Shown here: positions 1 to 9,073 of the stretch, piece by piece
Numbering within the stretch: the stretch's first letter is position 1
Layout: the number at the start of each line of letters is the position of its first letter
Origin: Kordiimonadaceae bacterium UBA4441
GTDB lineage: Bacteria > Pseudomonadota > Alphaproteobacteria > Sphingomonadales > Emcibacteraceae
Length of the DNA: 64,000 bases
Reading direction: 5' to 3'
Assembly: GCA_002390425.1 (NCBI GenBank)
Contig: DGPL01000045.1
Coordinates: forward strand, 26,182 to 90,181
Position numbers and translations under genes: made by a program
The notes under the pieces: model-generated
The model's input: only the letters and a program-made list of their open reading frames with translations
What the model was told of the DNA's origin: nothing
Databases searched by the model: none

Positions 1-1995
1 ACAACATCTGCACATGCCCAAATGTCAAAAAGCGACCGAAAATTCACCGCGCTTGATGTCTTCAATTTGGAATATGCGACAGATCCTCAACCTTCCCATG
101 ACGGTAGTGAAATTATTTATGTTCGTAGGTCAAATGACATTATGACGGACCGGACACGCTCTAACATTTGGAGCGTGAAAGCAGATGGTTCAGAAAACCG
201 CCCGCTCTTATCTGGGCGTGATAACTATTCCTCACCAAGATGGTCACCTGACGGTAAAAAACTTGCCTATTTATCCGCATCAGAAGGAAGCACACAAATA
301 TATATCCGTTGGCATGACAGTGGACAAACAGCACTCCTTAGCAACCTAACCGTATCTCCAAGCAGCATAAGCTGGTCGCCAGATGGTAAATGGATCGCGT
401 TCTCAGCGCGTGTCGCAATCAAAAACCCAACACTCGCTAAACCAGTACCGAAACCAAAGGGAGCGAATTGGGCCGACCCTATGAATATTATTGATGCGAC
501 ACGTTATCAGCGTGATGGGCGCGGTATTATGTCTCCCGGATACACACAAATATTCATCCTACCAAGTGATGGTGGAACACCACGACAATTAACAGAAGGG
601 AACTTTGATAGTGGCGGATTACTATCATGGGCCGCAGATAGTTCACACATTTTATTTTCGTCAAATCGTCACAAGAAATGGGAACTTGAATCGTCCGAAG
701 CTGATATTTTTGCAGTTGACATCGCGGATGGAAATTTAACGCAAATAACCAACGAGCCGGGTTCAGAAAGAAATGCAACCTATTCACCAAATGGGAAAAA
801 AATTGCGTTTACAAAACAATCTAATGAAAAGGTAATGTTTAAAAATACTTATCTTTATGTCATGGATGCCGATGGCTCAAACGAAACAAATCTAACACTT
901 GAACTTGATCGTCCGGCTGGTAGCATTAAATGGGGTAATGATAACAAACATATCTATTTTCAATTTGATGATCAGGCCGTTCGCGCCGTTGGAAAAACGG
1001 ACCTAAATGGAAATATGGAAATTGCCGCGATGGGTTTAGGTGGCACATCACTAGGCCGTCCTTACTTAAGTGGTGGATATAATGTTGGCAAAAGTGGTCT
1101 ATTGGCATTTACTTACGGTACGGATCAAAGACCCGCAAATATTGCCATCATGCAAGATGATAGCCGTAAAATGCTTACATCTTTAAATGAAGATTTCCTT
1201 AGCCATAAAGACTTAGGCGAAGTTCATGAAATTAATTATACATCTTCAATTGATGGCACGCCAATCCAAGGTTGGTACTTAACACCACCAAATTTTGACC
1301 CAGAGAAAAAATACCCACTGATCCTTGAAATTCATGGTGGTCCTAGCCTTGCATATGGTCCTGGTTTTTCAGCTGAGTTTCAACGTTTTGCCGCTGAAGG
1401 ATATGTTGTATTTTTTGATAATCACCGTGGAAGTTCAAGTTACGGTGAAAAATTTTCGATGCTTCTTCACAACAAATATTCCAGCGAATATGACTTTGCT
1501 GACCATAATTCAGGTGTAGATGCGATGATTGAATTAGGTTTCATTGATGAAGATAACCTGTTTATCACAGGTGGGTCTGCTGGAGGTATTGCAGCCACTT
1601 ATGCAATTGGATTAACCGACCGCTTTAATGCAGCAGGTGTGATTAAACCGATCGTAAATTGGCTCAGCAAATCACTTTATGCGGACAGTTCAACCGGACA
1701 GCTTCGCAATCAATTTCCGGGCTTCCCTTGGGATCATGTGGATCATTTTTGGAAAAGATCACCGATGTCACTTGTAGGTAATGTGAAAACACCAACACTT
1801 CTCATGACAGGCGAAGAGGACCGAAGAACACCGATCCCAGAAATTGAGCAATATTATCAAGCATTAAAATTATTAGAGGTCGATACCATTATGGTCCGTG
1901 TTCCAGGTTCTCCACATGGTATTGCCGGACGTCCATCGCGGTTGAACGCTAAAGTGGATAATATAATGGCGTGGTTTGAACGTTATAAGAAATAA
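1..1995 (+). CDS. S9 family serine peptidase, exported (5' end outside window)
   Basis: Prolyl-oligopeptidase/acylaminoacyl-peptidase type enzyme that should cleave short peptides outside the cytoplasm. The first ATG inside the window is at 22, but the frame is open back to base 1 and reads TTSAHAQ just before it. That looks like the end of a signal peptide with cleavage after AHA, so the true start lies upstream and this entry is 5' partial. Numbering from the ATG at 22, the first ~370 residues are TolB/WD40-like propeller repeats ('SPDGK', 'SPNGK'). The C-terminal alpha/beta hydrolase domain carries the nucleophile Ser519 in GGSAGG, Asp600 in GEEDRRTP and His632 in SPHG, a complete catalytic triad. 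It is convergent with the next gene, one base apart. Family assignment is firm; substrate is unknown. Confidence 0.93.
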   Translation, partial: TTSAHAQMSKSDRKFTALDVFNLEYATDPQPSHDGSEIIYVRRSNDIMTDRTRSNIWSVKADGSENRPLLSGRDNYSSPRWSPDGKKLAYLSASEGSTQIYIRWHDSGQTALLSNLTVSPSSISWSPDGKWIAFSARVAIKNPTLAKPVPKPKGANWADPMNIIDATRYQRDGRGIMSPGYTQIFILPSDGGTPRQLTEGNFDSGGLLSWAADSSHILFSSNRHKKWELESSEADIFAVDIADGNLTQITNEPGSERNATYSPNGKKIAFTKQSNEKVMFKNTYLYVMDADGSNETNLTLELDRPAGSIKWGNDNKHIYFQFDDQAVRAVGKTDLNGNMEIAAMGLGGTSLGRPYLSGGYNVGKSGLLAFTYGTDQRPANIAIMQDDSRKMLTSLNEDFLSHKDLGEVHEINYTSSIDGTPIQGWYLTPPNFDPEKKYPLILEIHGGPSLAYGPGFSAEFQRFAAEGYVVFFDNHRGSSSYGEKFSMLLHNKYSSEYDFADHNSGVDAMIELGFIDEDNLFITGGSAGGIAATYAIGLTDRFNAAGVIKPIVNWLSKSLYADSSTGQLRNQFPGFPWDHVDHFWKRSPMSLVGNVKTPTLLMTGEEDRRTPIPEIEQYYQALKLLEVDTIMVRVPGSPHGIAGRPSRLNAKVDNIMAWFERYKK

Positions 1996-1996
1996 C

Positions 1997-3277
1997 TTAA
2001 ATAATGTGGTCTTGAATACGTGTTAGCTGACTACCTGTTTCATAGAAAGCTTCACGTAATAAATTAAATGGTACTTTTTCAGGTGACTTTAAAGGCAGGG
2101 GTAATTCCTCTGCTTTTATTTTATCCATCATGAAATCAGCCATTTCACGGCCCAAAGCGGTACCAGGAGAGATTCCCCTCCCACTAAAGCCATTGATGCT
2201 ATAAAGACCATTTCCAAGTTCGTGAAAATTAGGCACGTAATTACTGGAACATGCAATGCGTCCCGCCCATTTATAGGTCCATTCCACAGGGCCGACTATT
2301 GGAAATGTATCACGCACCATTTTATCCGCCCATGATGAAAATAATGGGGCTTTATCAATAAATATATTACCGATGGTTCCAATAATTAATCGACCCGCTG
2401 CATCGGTACGATATGAGCGCATAACAAGACGCGTATCCCACGTTCCATTTTTACCCGGCAGATAATTGTCAAGTTGTTCATCTGTAAGTGGATCTGTTGC
2501 CATTTGACAATAATACATCGGCGTAAATGTTGATTTTAATTCAGGTAAAATATTAGAAAGATATGCATTCGTCGCCACCAACACTTTATCGGCTTTCAAT
2601 AAACCTTTTTCCGTTTTGATATACCACGTTCCGCTCACGTTAAAAATATCGAGCGCTGCAGTGCCCGTATAAATTTTAGCGCCAGCCATCTTTGCCGCCT
2701 GCATTAAGCCATGACAATATTCTAGCGGCTGAATAGTTCCTGCTCTTTTATCTAAGATTGATCCAATATACTTTTCAGCGGCTGTCAATTTGAATGTTTC
2801 CTGCTGATCCAATAATTCTAACTCAGCGCCGCGTGCATTTACCTGTTCTAATTTATATTTTAAGCTATCCATTCCTTTTTCAGAATGAGCAAGATGTAAA
2901 GATCCGTTTCTAAGAGATTCACATTTAATATCATGATCTTTTATTAGTTGATGCACAAGTGATGGTGCATCAGCGAGCAAGGCATTTAATCTTTCACCGT
3001 AAGGTTTTCCGACTATTTTCTCGACTTCATCGGGGTTTTTCCATAGTCCCGCATTGGTTAATCCAACATTACGACCTGAACCGCCAAAGCCGTTAAATTC
3101 AGCTTCAAGCAAAGTAACATCAACACCACTTTCCGCGAACCGAAGCGCCGCAGAAGTACCCGTAAAACCACCACCAATTATGGCCACATCGGTTTTTAAT
3201 TCTTCGTTGAGAATATTAATTTCCACCTTCGAATGGCGGCTTAAATTCCATAGTGAATTATTTTCTTGTTCAGTCAT
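1997..3277 (-). CDS. FAD-dependent amine/amino-acid oxidoreductase (DadA/PuuB-like)
   Basis: A 426-residue flavoprotein of the DAO fold that oxidises an amine or amino acid. The dinucleotide-binding motif is near residue 33 (IIGGGFTGTSAAL), followed by an acidic residue ending the second strand. A C-terminal 'NGFSGRGISPGTALG' segment closes the FAD site. The N-terminal 'SLWNLSRHS' lead resembles gamma-glutamylputrescine oxidases. No signal peptide, so it is cytoplasmic. It is divergent from the ornithine cyclodeaminase-like gene, and the two share a 61-bp promoter gap. That pairing suggests joint catabolism of an amino acid or imino acid. The Shine-Dalgarno is weak. Exact substrate cannot be read. 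Confidence 0.85.
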   Translation of the reverse strand: MTEQENNSLWNLSRHSKVEINILNEELKTDVAIIGGGFTGTSAALRFAESGVDVTLLEAEFNGFGGSGRNVGLTNAGLWKNPDEVEKIVGKPYGERLNALLADAPSLVHQLIKDHDIKCESLRNGSLHLAHSEKGMDSLKYKLEQVNARGAELELLDQQETFKLTAAEKYIGSILDKRAGTIQPLEYCHGLMQAAKMAGAKIYTGTAALDIFNVSGTWYIKTEKGLLKADKVLVATNAYLSNILPELKSTFTPMYYCQMATDPLTDEQLDNYLPGKNGTWDTRLVMRSYRTDAAGRLIIGTIGNIFIDKAPLFSSWADKMVRDTFPIVGPVEWTYKWAGRIACSSNYVPNFHELGNGLYSINGFSGRGISPGTALGREMADFMMDKIKAEELPLPLKSPEKVPFNLLREAFYETGSQLTRIQDHII

Positions 3278-3338
3278 TTGCTTTACGGCATTCTGTTAAA
3301 TATTTCTTATGTATAAATCAAAAAATTAAGGAGTCTAG

Positions 3339-4283
3339 GTGAAAACCTTCAGCAAACAAGATTTGGTATCATTATTACCTTATAATGAATTAATCAGTGC
3401 CCTAAAAGAGGGGTTTAGGATTGGGGCAGAAGCACCTCTTCGCCATTCTCACCAAATAAAAACCGAAGGAGAAAGTGAAAATTATCTTTTGATTATGCCA
3501 TGCTGGCAAACAGGCGGAAGGCTGGGTATTAAAACGGTTATGGTATGCCCAGATAATCATAAACACGGACTTGGTGCTGTACAAGCAAGCTACATGTTAA
3601 TGGATGCAACCACAGGCGTTCCTTTGGCGCAAATGGACGGCGATGAACTTACCGTTCGCCGGACATCCTCAGCTTCTGCACTGGCGAGCTCGATTCTTTC
3701 TAATCCGGAAGCGAGCCGTCTTCTGATGATGGGGGCAGGTAATTTAGCCCCGCATATGATAAGAGCACACGCCACAGCCAGAGATTTGAAAGAAATATAT
3801 ATATGGTCGCGTGACGGAAAACAGGCAGCAACGCTCGCTCAAAAACTGGACCTAGAATTAACCGCAAAAGTAATTTCTGTCGACGATCCAAAAGAATATG
3901 CCTTTCATGCAGATATTATCTCATCGGCAACACTCGCGACCGAACCTATTATTAAAGGCGAATGGTTAAATCCAGATAAGCAGCAACATATCGATATTGT
4001 TGGTGGTTATACTTATGAAATGCGCGAAGCCGATAATGACGTTCTAATAGGGGCCGCAATTTACGTTGATACTTTTGAAGGGGCCCTCGCAGAAGCAGGG
4101 GACATATTAAGACCCATTGAAGAGGGTGCCATAAAAAAAGAAGACGTGATTGGCGATTTCTTCACGATGGTTAAAGATGATTTTAATAACCCACCACATA
4201 AAAGAACTGTTTTCAAATCAGTCGGTACCGCCCTCGAAGACTTAGTCGGCGCCAATTTGGCCTACTTAAAAAGTTCATCATAA
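3339..4283 (+). CDS. Ornithine cyclodeaminase / mu-crystallin family protein
   Basis: A 314-residue NAD(P)-binding protein of the OCD/mu-crystallin family. Members cyclodeaminate ornithine, reduce cyclic imines such as 1-pyrroline-2-carboxylate, or act as alanine or lysine dehydrogenases. The start is GTG at 3339, chosen because AAGGAG lies six bases upstream and no better ATG follows. The central Rossmann segment 'LLMMGAGNLAPHMIRAH' starts near residue 128. The conserved 'ELTVRRTSSASALAS' lies at ~104. The neighbouring divergent FAD oxidase could supply a cyclic imine for it to reduce, but this is inference. It ends two bases from the convergent penicillin acylase. Confidence 0.85.
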   Translation: MKTFSKQDLVSLLPYNELISALKEGFRIGAEAPLRHSHQIKTEGESENYLLIMPCWQTGGRLGIKTVMVCPDNHKHGLGAVQASYMLMDATTGVPLAQMDGDELTVRRTSSASALASSILSNPEASRLLMMGAGNLAPHMIRAHATARDLKEIYIWSRDGKQAATLAQKLDLELTAKVISVDDPKEYAFHADIISSATLATEPIIKGEWLNPDKQQHIDIVGGYTYEMREADNDVLIGAAIYVDTFEGALAEAGDILRPIEEGAIKKEDVIGDFFTMVKDDFNNPPHKRTVFKSVGTALEDLVGANLAYLKSSS

Positions 4284-4285
4284 AT

Positions 4286-6631
4286 TTATATTGGTTTAAA
4301 TGTTAAAATCCATTTTGTCTCGCCTGGCAGGAAGGGTGTTTGACCCCCATCAAGCCATTCCTGATGGCCCGCTCCATAATAAGGCGATAATGGATGCCCA
4401 GATTGTCCGGACGGCAAGTCCATAATTCCATTTTCTTCAAACCCCGGACTTACAACAATACGTTCTGATTGCCCTTGTGTGCGTCCTGAAATATGCGGGA
4501 TATTTTCCTTATCACCATTCTGCGCAAAGGCCTTCATATCCACAAGATTACTTAATCCAGGAACTGCTGCACTTAGGGGATGCCTAATTTCCGTCGTGTT
4601 GCGCGCCCCCCACGTGTAATCTGATAATGCAACGTCACCAGAAATGACGTTTTGCCAAGCGGCAAAGGCAGATTTTTCAAAAAAGAACTGCCAGCTTTGA
4701 TATTCAGGCGGCAACCAAGACACAGGCATTTCTGTTACCAGCTGCCAGAGCGGTGCTTCCCATTGTTTAGTGGCCGCATCATAATCACAATTTTCATTAT
4801 ACTCTGTACATGCTGCCGTTATTCTTGAAAAAAGATTCTCATAAACTTGATCGCGGTAATCCTTCACCAAACGAAAACCAATTGAATTTTTATCAGCAAG
4901 CCCGCCCCAATTTTCAACTTCATTCAGATAAGTCTCAAATGCGGGATCATTCGCCGCCTTTAGCACGCCTGACAATTGTTTTTGCCAACGTGATAGAAAC
5001 AAGGCTTCATTATCAAGCATAATACCATAAAGGTCTGCCTCTTTAACTGGTGCCTCTAGTGCCATTAAGCGGTCACGTATTTGTTTCGCTCGCGCTCCAA
5101 GGTCATATCGATTGGTGCCAACTCGGGCAAGATCATCACCCGAAACTACGCGCGCATTCGCGGTCCAGAGCCGACCCGTATCAGGATTAAGGACACGGGG
5201 ATATTCGGCTGACGCGTACCATCCATTCCAATCGTGATTGCCCGATGACCAATTATATATATTTCTATAATCACCTTCTGGACGTTTTGGAATTTTTCCA
5301 AATATTGTCCATCCTGCATTCCCTTGAGCGTCAACGATTATAGCATTCTGTGCAGGAATGCCCATATCACCCGCCATATCCATGACTTCTGATACGGAGC
5401 CTGCATTTTCCATTTGCATCAGCGACATATTAACCCCATCAGGCATATGTGCGACCCAGCGATAGGCATATTGTTTGTCATTCCCTTTATCAATCACAGG
5501 GCCCCAAACTGTTTCTTTAACTTTTAATAGTTCTGCCTCGCCGCCCTTAACGGCAATCTCTTCATCAAAAACATCAAAATCTTTATAACCATCTTTGGTT
5601 AGATATTGACCTTCATTTTCCGGGTTAATGGTTAATTCAATTATGTCAGATGTATCAATATTTGTATTGGTGAAACCCCACGCGACGGACCGATTACTGC
5701 CCACCACGATCGCAGGTGCCCCTGCCAAGGAAACACCCGTGATATCAAGTGATCCATCCATTTTCTTCAGTCTTAATTTATACCAAATTGAGGGGGCACG
5801 AATTGTTAAATGCATATCATTTGAGAGCATTCCTGCACCATTCTCACTGATATTTCCTGTGACTGCCCAATTATTACTACCAAGCATGGGACGATCATCT
5901 CGCTCAAAATGATTAGCGATTAAATCAAAATTTGGTGTAGCGGGAATTTCTGGCTTCATATACTCATCTGCATCTTCTTGCAGTGGCGCATCCCATTCTG
6001 TGCGATCCGGCAGTAAAAATTCATAAAGATCCGACGATAATGATTGTTTCAGTAAATGGTTTTGCCATTCATAACCGCCCGTTGAACTTTGCAATGTGAA
6101 AAACATTGAATAAATAGCGAGGAACGTATCTTCGGCTGTCCATGTATCTGGCTCAGCATTTAATAGCCAATATTCAAATGGTTTTGACCCTAAGGACGAT
6201 AAACCCTGATTAACCCCTTTAACATATTGATTTAGTATATCGCGTTCATCGGCAGAAATATGATTAAGTGCAACATTTGCCCGATTTCTAAAACGATGAA
6301 GCCTATTAGCTTTATCCGTATCCACCGCTAAAGCACCAAAAAGACTTGATAATTCTCCGGATGCCATTCTGCGGGATAGGTCCATCTGAAAAAAGCGCTC
6401 TTGTGCATGAATATAGCCAGTCGCAAATGCCAAATCGGTTCTGTTTGCTGCAGTAATGGTTGGCGCCCCATTTTGATCACGCTCAACGGTGACAGCACCA
6501 ACTATATCGTTAGATACAATATTTCCTTCAAGTTCAGGAAGACTTGCCTGAAATCCATAATAAACCACCACAAGCGCAGCGATAGTAATCGTCGATGAAA
6601 ACACGGCCAGCCGCAACAACCATTTGATCAT
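4286..6631 (-). CDS. Penicillin acylase family N-terminal-nucleophile amidase (membrane-anchored or exported)
   Basis: A 781-residue member of the penicillin G acylase/acyl-homoserine-lactone acylase superfamily, which hydrolyses amide bonds to acyl groups in the periplasm. Residues ~5-27 form a hydrophobic signal or anchor. The alpha chain has 'ATGYIHAQERFFQMDLSRR' near residue 70. Autoprocessing should free Ser252 in LGSNNW as the N-terminal nucleophile of the beta chain, and the downstream 'WGFTNTNIDTSD' block fits the oxyanion region. Length is typical. It lies downstream of a second acylase with 99 bases and an intrinsic terminator between, so it probably has its own promoter. Substrates could be acylated amino acids, lactones or non-ribosomal peptides. 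Confidence 0.92.
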   Translation of the reverse strand: MIKWLLRLAVFSSTITIAALVVVYYGFQASLPELEGNIVSNDIVGAVTVERDQNGAPTITAANRTDLAFATGYIHAQERFFQMDLSRRMASGELSSLFGALAVDTDKANRLHRFRNRANVALNHISADERDILNQYVKGVNQGLSSLGSKPFEYWLLNAEPDTWTAEDTFLAIYSMFFTLQSSTGGYEWQNHLLKQSLSSDLYEFLLPDRTEWDAPLQEDADEYMKPEIPATPNFDLIANHFERDDRPMLGSNNWAVTGNISENGAGMLSNDMHLTIRAPSIWYKLRLKKMDGSLDITGVSLAGAPAIVVGSNRSVAWGFTNTNIDTSDIIELTINPENEGQYLTKDGYKDFDVFDEEIAVKGGEAELLKVKETVWGPVIDKGNDKQYAYRWVAHMPDGVNMSLMQMENAGSVSEVMDMAGDMGIPAQNAIIVDAQGNAGWTIFGKIPKRPEGDYRNIYNWSSGNHDWNGWYASAEYPRVLNPDTGRLWTANARVVSGDDLARVGTNRYDLGARAKQIRDRLMALEAPVKEADLYGIMLDNEALFLSRWQKQLSGVLKAANDPAFETYLNEVENWGGLADKNSIGFRLVKDYRDQVYENLFSRITAACTEYNENCDYDAATKQWEAPLWQLVTEMPVSWLPPEYQSWQFFFEKSAFAAWQNVISGDVALSDYTWGARNTTEIRHPLSAAVPGLSNLVDMKAFAQNGDKENIPHISGRTQGQSERIVVSPGFEENGIMDLPSGQSGHPLSPYYGAGHQEWLDGGQTPFLPGETKWILTFKPI

Positions 6632-6678
6632 ATTCTTCTTTCCTTAGAATTTTTATACATTCTATCTTTCGATAAAAA

Positions 6679-6710
6679 AATAGGCCAGACAATTTCTTGT
6701 CCAGCCTATT
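6679..6710 (-). terminator. Intrinsic terminator of the 6731-8947 acylase gene
   Basis: Arms AATAGGC (6679-6685) and GCCTATT (6704-6710), extended by GACAA/TTGTC after a two-base internal loop. On the minus strand the hairpin is followed by a run of seven T (plus-strand A run 6674-6680). It separates the two acylase transcripts. Confidence 0.8.
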
Positions 6711-6730
6711 CATTTCTAATTTATAATGTT

Positions 6731-8947
6731 TTATTCACCAGGGTGATACGTATGTTGCGTATTGGCATCTACATCTTCTTTATAATAATGAACATCACGG
6801 AATTCGCCTTTTCCGTACATTTCTCCTTGATCGAAGAAATGTGGTGAACTCGGGTCACTATTTAAACCACCCGCCATTAGTGCTTTAGCGCGAACTTTAT
6901 CGCCAAACTCAACAGATGCGATAAAGCTATTACCGCTCGTCACATACCAATTTTTTGCACTGTCAAATTGACGTGTACCAACGGACGCAAGCGCACCCCA
7001 GCGGCCAGAAGCAAGTTTTACAGGATAACTTGGTTTAGTATCATCAAATGTTTGAGTGATATTACCATCATTACGCTGAAAACGATTCATATCGCCCCAC
7101 GCCACTTTCCATGAACCGAAATCCGCTTCCATTTTAGCTAAAGCATCTTTTAAAGCCGTAAGATATTGATCCGCAGAAACCATTTTTTCAATATATGTAT
7201 AGTTATCATAGGGATCAACATCACGACCGCGAGGCAGTAATTTCCAAAGCTCGTTACCCCAGTGATGCGCTAATGATGTTTCAACAGACGCCATGCTCGC
7301 TCTCTTATCCCACGCAACAAGCATATCGACAGCTTCTTTTATGCTCTCATCCGGGTTTGCATCATATGCCGCTTTAAGGACTGGAACAAAGCGTTGGAAA
7401 GAAGGAAGAAGACCATCATAACCCGCTTCAATTAAACTTTCGACTGTAAAGTCATTGATGCCGGGATAAAGACCCAGCGCATGCTCGCCACGTGGGTTTT
7501 CAAAATTCACTGACATATAACTCGGATAGTCTTCTTTTTTAGGACTATGATCTGGCCCCGCAAGTGTGAAAGGCCAGTTATTGGTATTATAAAGCCAACC
7601 TGAACCAGGATTAAGTGAATTAATCGCTTCCTCAACAGTATGTAATCCTTGCCAATCCGTTGCTGGGTTGCTGCCGTCCACAGGATGATTGTAATCAAAT
7701 TGCGTGTCACGGATTGGATGGAAATTACCGTGGAAATAGGCAATATTCCCATCTTTATCTGCATAAACGGTATTGTTTGATGAGTTTGATTTCAGTCTCA
7801 TCATTTCATAAAACTCATCATAAGATTTTGTCTTAGTACGCGTATATGATTGGTTCAATGCCGTTAGCGGGATATTCATTAACTGCGTGCTAACCCATTT
7901 ACCGTCCTGCTCACGAACAATCGGTCCACGGTGTGTGTGGTAAATGGTGAAATCACGAGATGCCATACCGCTATCAGTTTTATATTCTATTGTTTCCGTG
8001 GATACTTTTACTTCGCGTTCTTCATCACCATACTTGTAAAAGAGCTTTCCATCTTTCTCGATGATGGTTTCTAACGCTTCGTCGATTACATCTGAACGCG
8101 TTGATGTATGCATCCAACCGTTATATTCACTAAAGCCTTGGTAAATAAAGAACTGACCCCACGTTAAGGCGCCATAGGCATTAAGACCTTCTTCACTAAC
8201 CATATGAGCTTCTTCACGGAAATAATGTGTTGTATGTGGATTAATATAAAGAAGTGCTTTGCCGTTCTTTGTTTTTTCCGGAGCAATCGCCATACCGTTT
8301 GAGCCACGCGGCTCCCAGTCGACACGGTCTAGGTTAATATCGGCAGATGCCATCGTGTTCGTGCCACCGTAAAACTGTTCAAGGTCCGCAAGTGAAACGC
8401 GTTCAATATCACCACCGATACTTCCTTCTGAGAATGAAAGCGCCATCCATGGCTCAAAGCGTTTAATTACTTTTGGTTGAACTTGTGGGTTTTTATAAAG
8501 GAAATAGTTTAATCCATCAGCATAAGCGACCATAAGCTCTTTAAGCCAATCAGGGGCTTCAGCATATAAACGCTTCATTTCATCTTCTTGAATAAAGAGG
8601 CGCATACGAAGGTCGCGATAAATCTCACTTTCACCTTCGGCTTGGGCTAATAAGCCCATCGCATTCATATAGTTTACTTCGACACGATTAAAATCATCTT
8701 CGGCTTGTGCGTACATAACACCGAAAACAGCATCTGCATCGGTTTTACCGTAAATATGCGGCACACCCCAGTTATCACGTTGAATTGTGATATTCTGTGC
8801 TTGTGCTTCCCAGCGCATTACTTCATCAGAAACCGCAGCCGCAGTATCCATGGCATTATTGTTGTTCATTTCTTCAGATTGATTTCCATCATCAGAAGAA
8901 CAAGCTGAAACAGCAAGAATAGTTGTTAATAATAGTAGTTTTTTCAT
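6731..8947 (-). CDS. Penicillin acylase family lipoprotein amidase
   Basis: A 738-residue acylase of the aculeacin A/AHL-acylase type. The N-terminus is a lipoprotein signal with lipobox LAVSAC, so the mature protein should be anchored by Cys16 to a membrane and face the periplasm or surface. A low-complexity Asn/Asp/Ser linker follows the Cys. The predicted nucleophile is Ser216 in PRGSNGMA, followed by 'LLYINPHTTH' as in related acylases. It is a distant paralogue of the following acylase (4286-6631), which is anchored differently. It sits downstream of the TonB receptor with a terminator between them, so the cluster may take up and deacylate an amide-containing substrate. Confidence 0.92.
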   Translation of the reverse strand: MKKLLLLTTILAVSACSSDDGNQSEEMNNNNAMDTAAAVSDEVMRWEAQAQNITIQRDNWGVPHIYGKTDADAVFGVMYAQAEDDFNRVEVNYMNAMGLLAQAEGESEIYRDLRMRLFIQEDEMKRLYAEAPDWLKELMVAYADGLNYFLYKNPQVQPKVIKRFEPWMALSFSEGSIGGDIERVSLADLEQFYGGTNTMASADINLDRVDWEPRGSNGMAIAPEKTKNGKALLYINPHTTHYFREEAHMVSEEGLNAYGALTWGQFFIYQGFSEYNGWMHTSTRSDVIDEALETIIEKDGKLFYKYGDEEREVKVSTETIEYKTDSGMASRDFTIYHTHRGPIVREQDGKWVSTQLMNIPLTALNQSYTRTKTKSYDEFYEMMRLKSNSSNNTVYADKDGNIAYFHGNFHPIRDTQFDYNHPVDGSNPATDWQGLHTVEEAINSLNPGSGWLYNTNNWPFTLAGPDHSPKKEDYPSYMSVNFENPRGEHALGLYPGINDFTVESLIEAGYDGLLPSFQRFVPVLKAAYDANPDESIKEAVDMLVAWDKRASMASVETSLAHHWGNELWKLLPRGRDVDPYDNYTYIEKMVSADQYLTALKDALAKMEADFGSWKVAWGDMNRFQRNDGNITQTFDDTKPSYPVKLASGRWGALASVGTRQFDSAKNWYVTSGNSFIASVEFGDKVRAKALMAGGLNSDPSSPHFFDQGEMYGKGEFRDVHYYKEDVDANTQHTYHPGE

Positions 8948-9025
8948 ATTTGGTTGACCCTTTTTGCAATTACGGAAACGACAATAGAGGGAGTCCCTAT
9001 TCCTGTAAAGAGTTAGCCAATAAAA

Positions 9026-9052
9026 AAGGCCCGCATTAATGAAACGAGCCTT
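9026..9052 (-). terminator. Intrinsic terminator of the TonB receptor gene
   Basis: AAGGC (9026-9030) pairs with GCCTT (9048-9052), with an inner CG/CG pair after one mismatch. On the minus strand six T residues follow. It lies 21 bases past the receptor stop codon. Confidence 0.7.
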
Positions 9053-9073
9053 AAATAAAATATTTTAGTCGTT

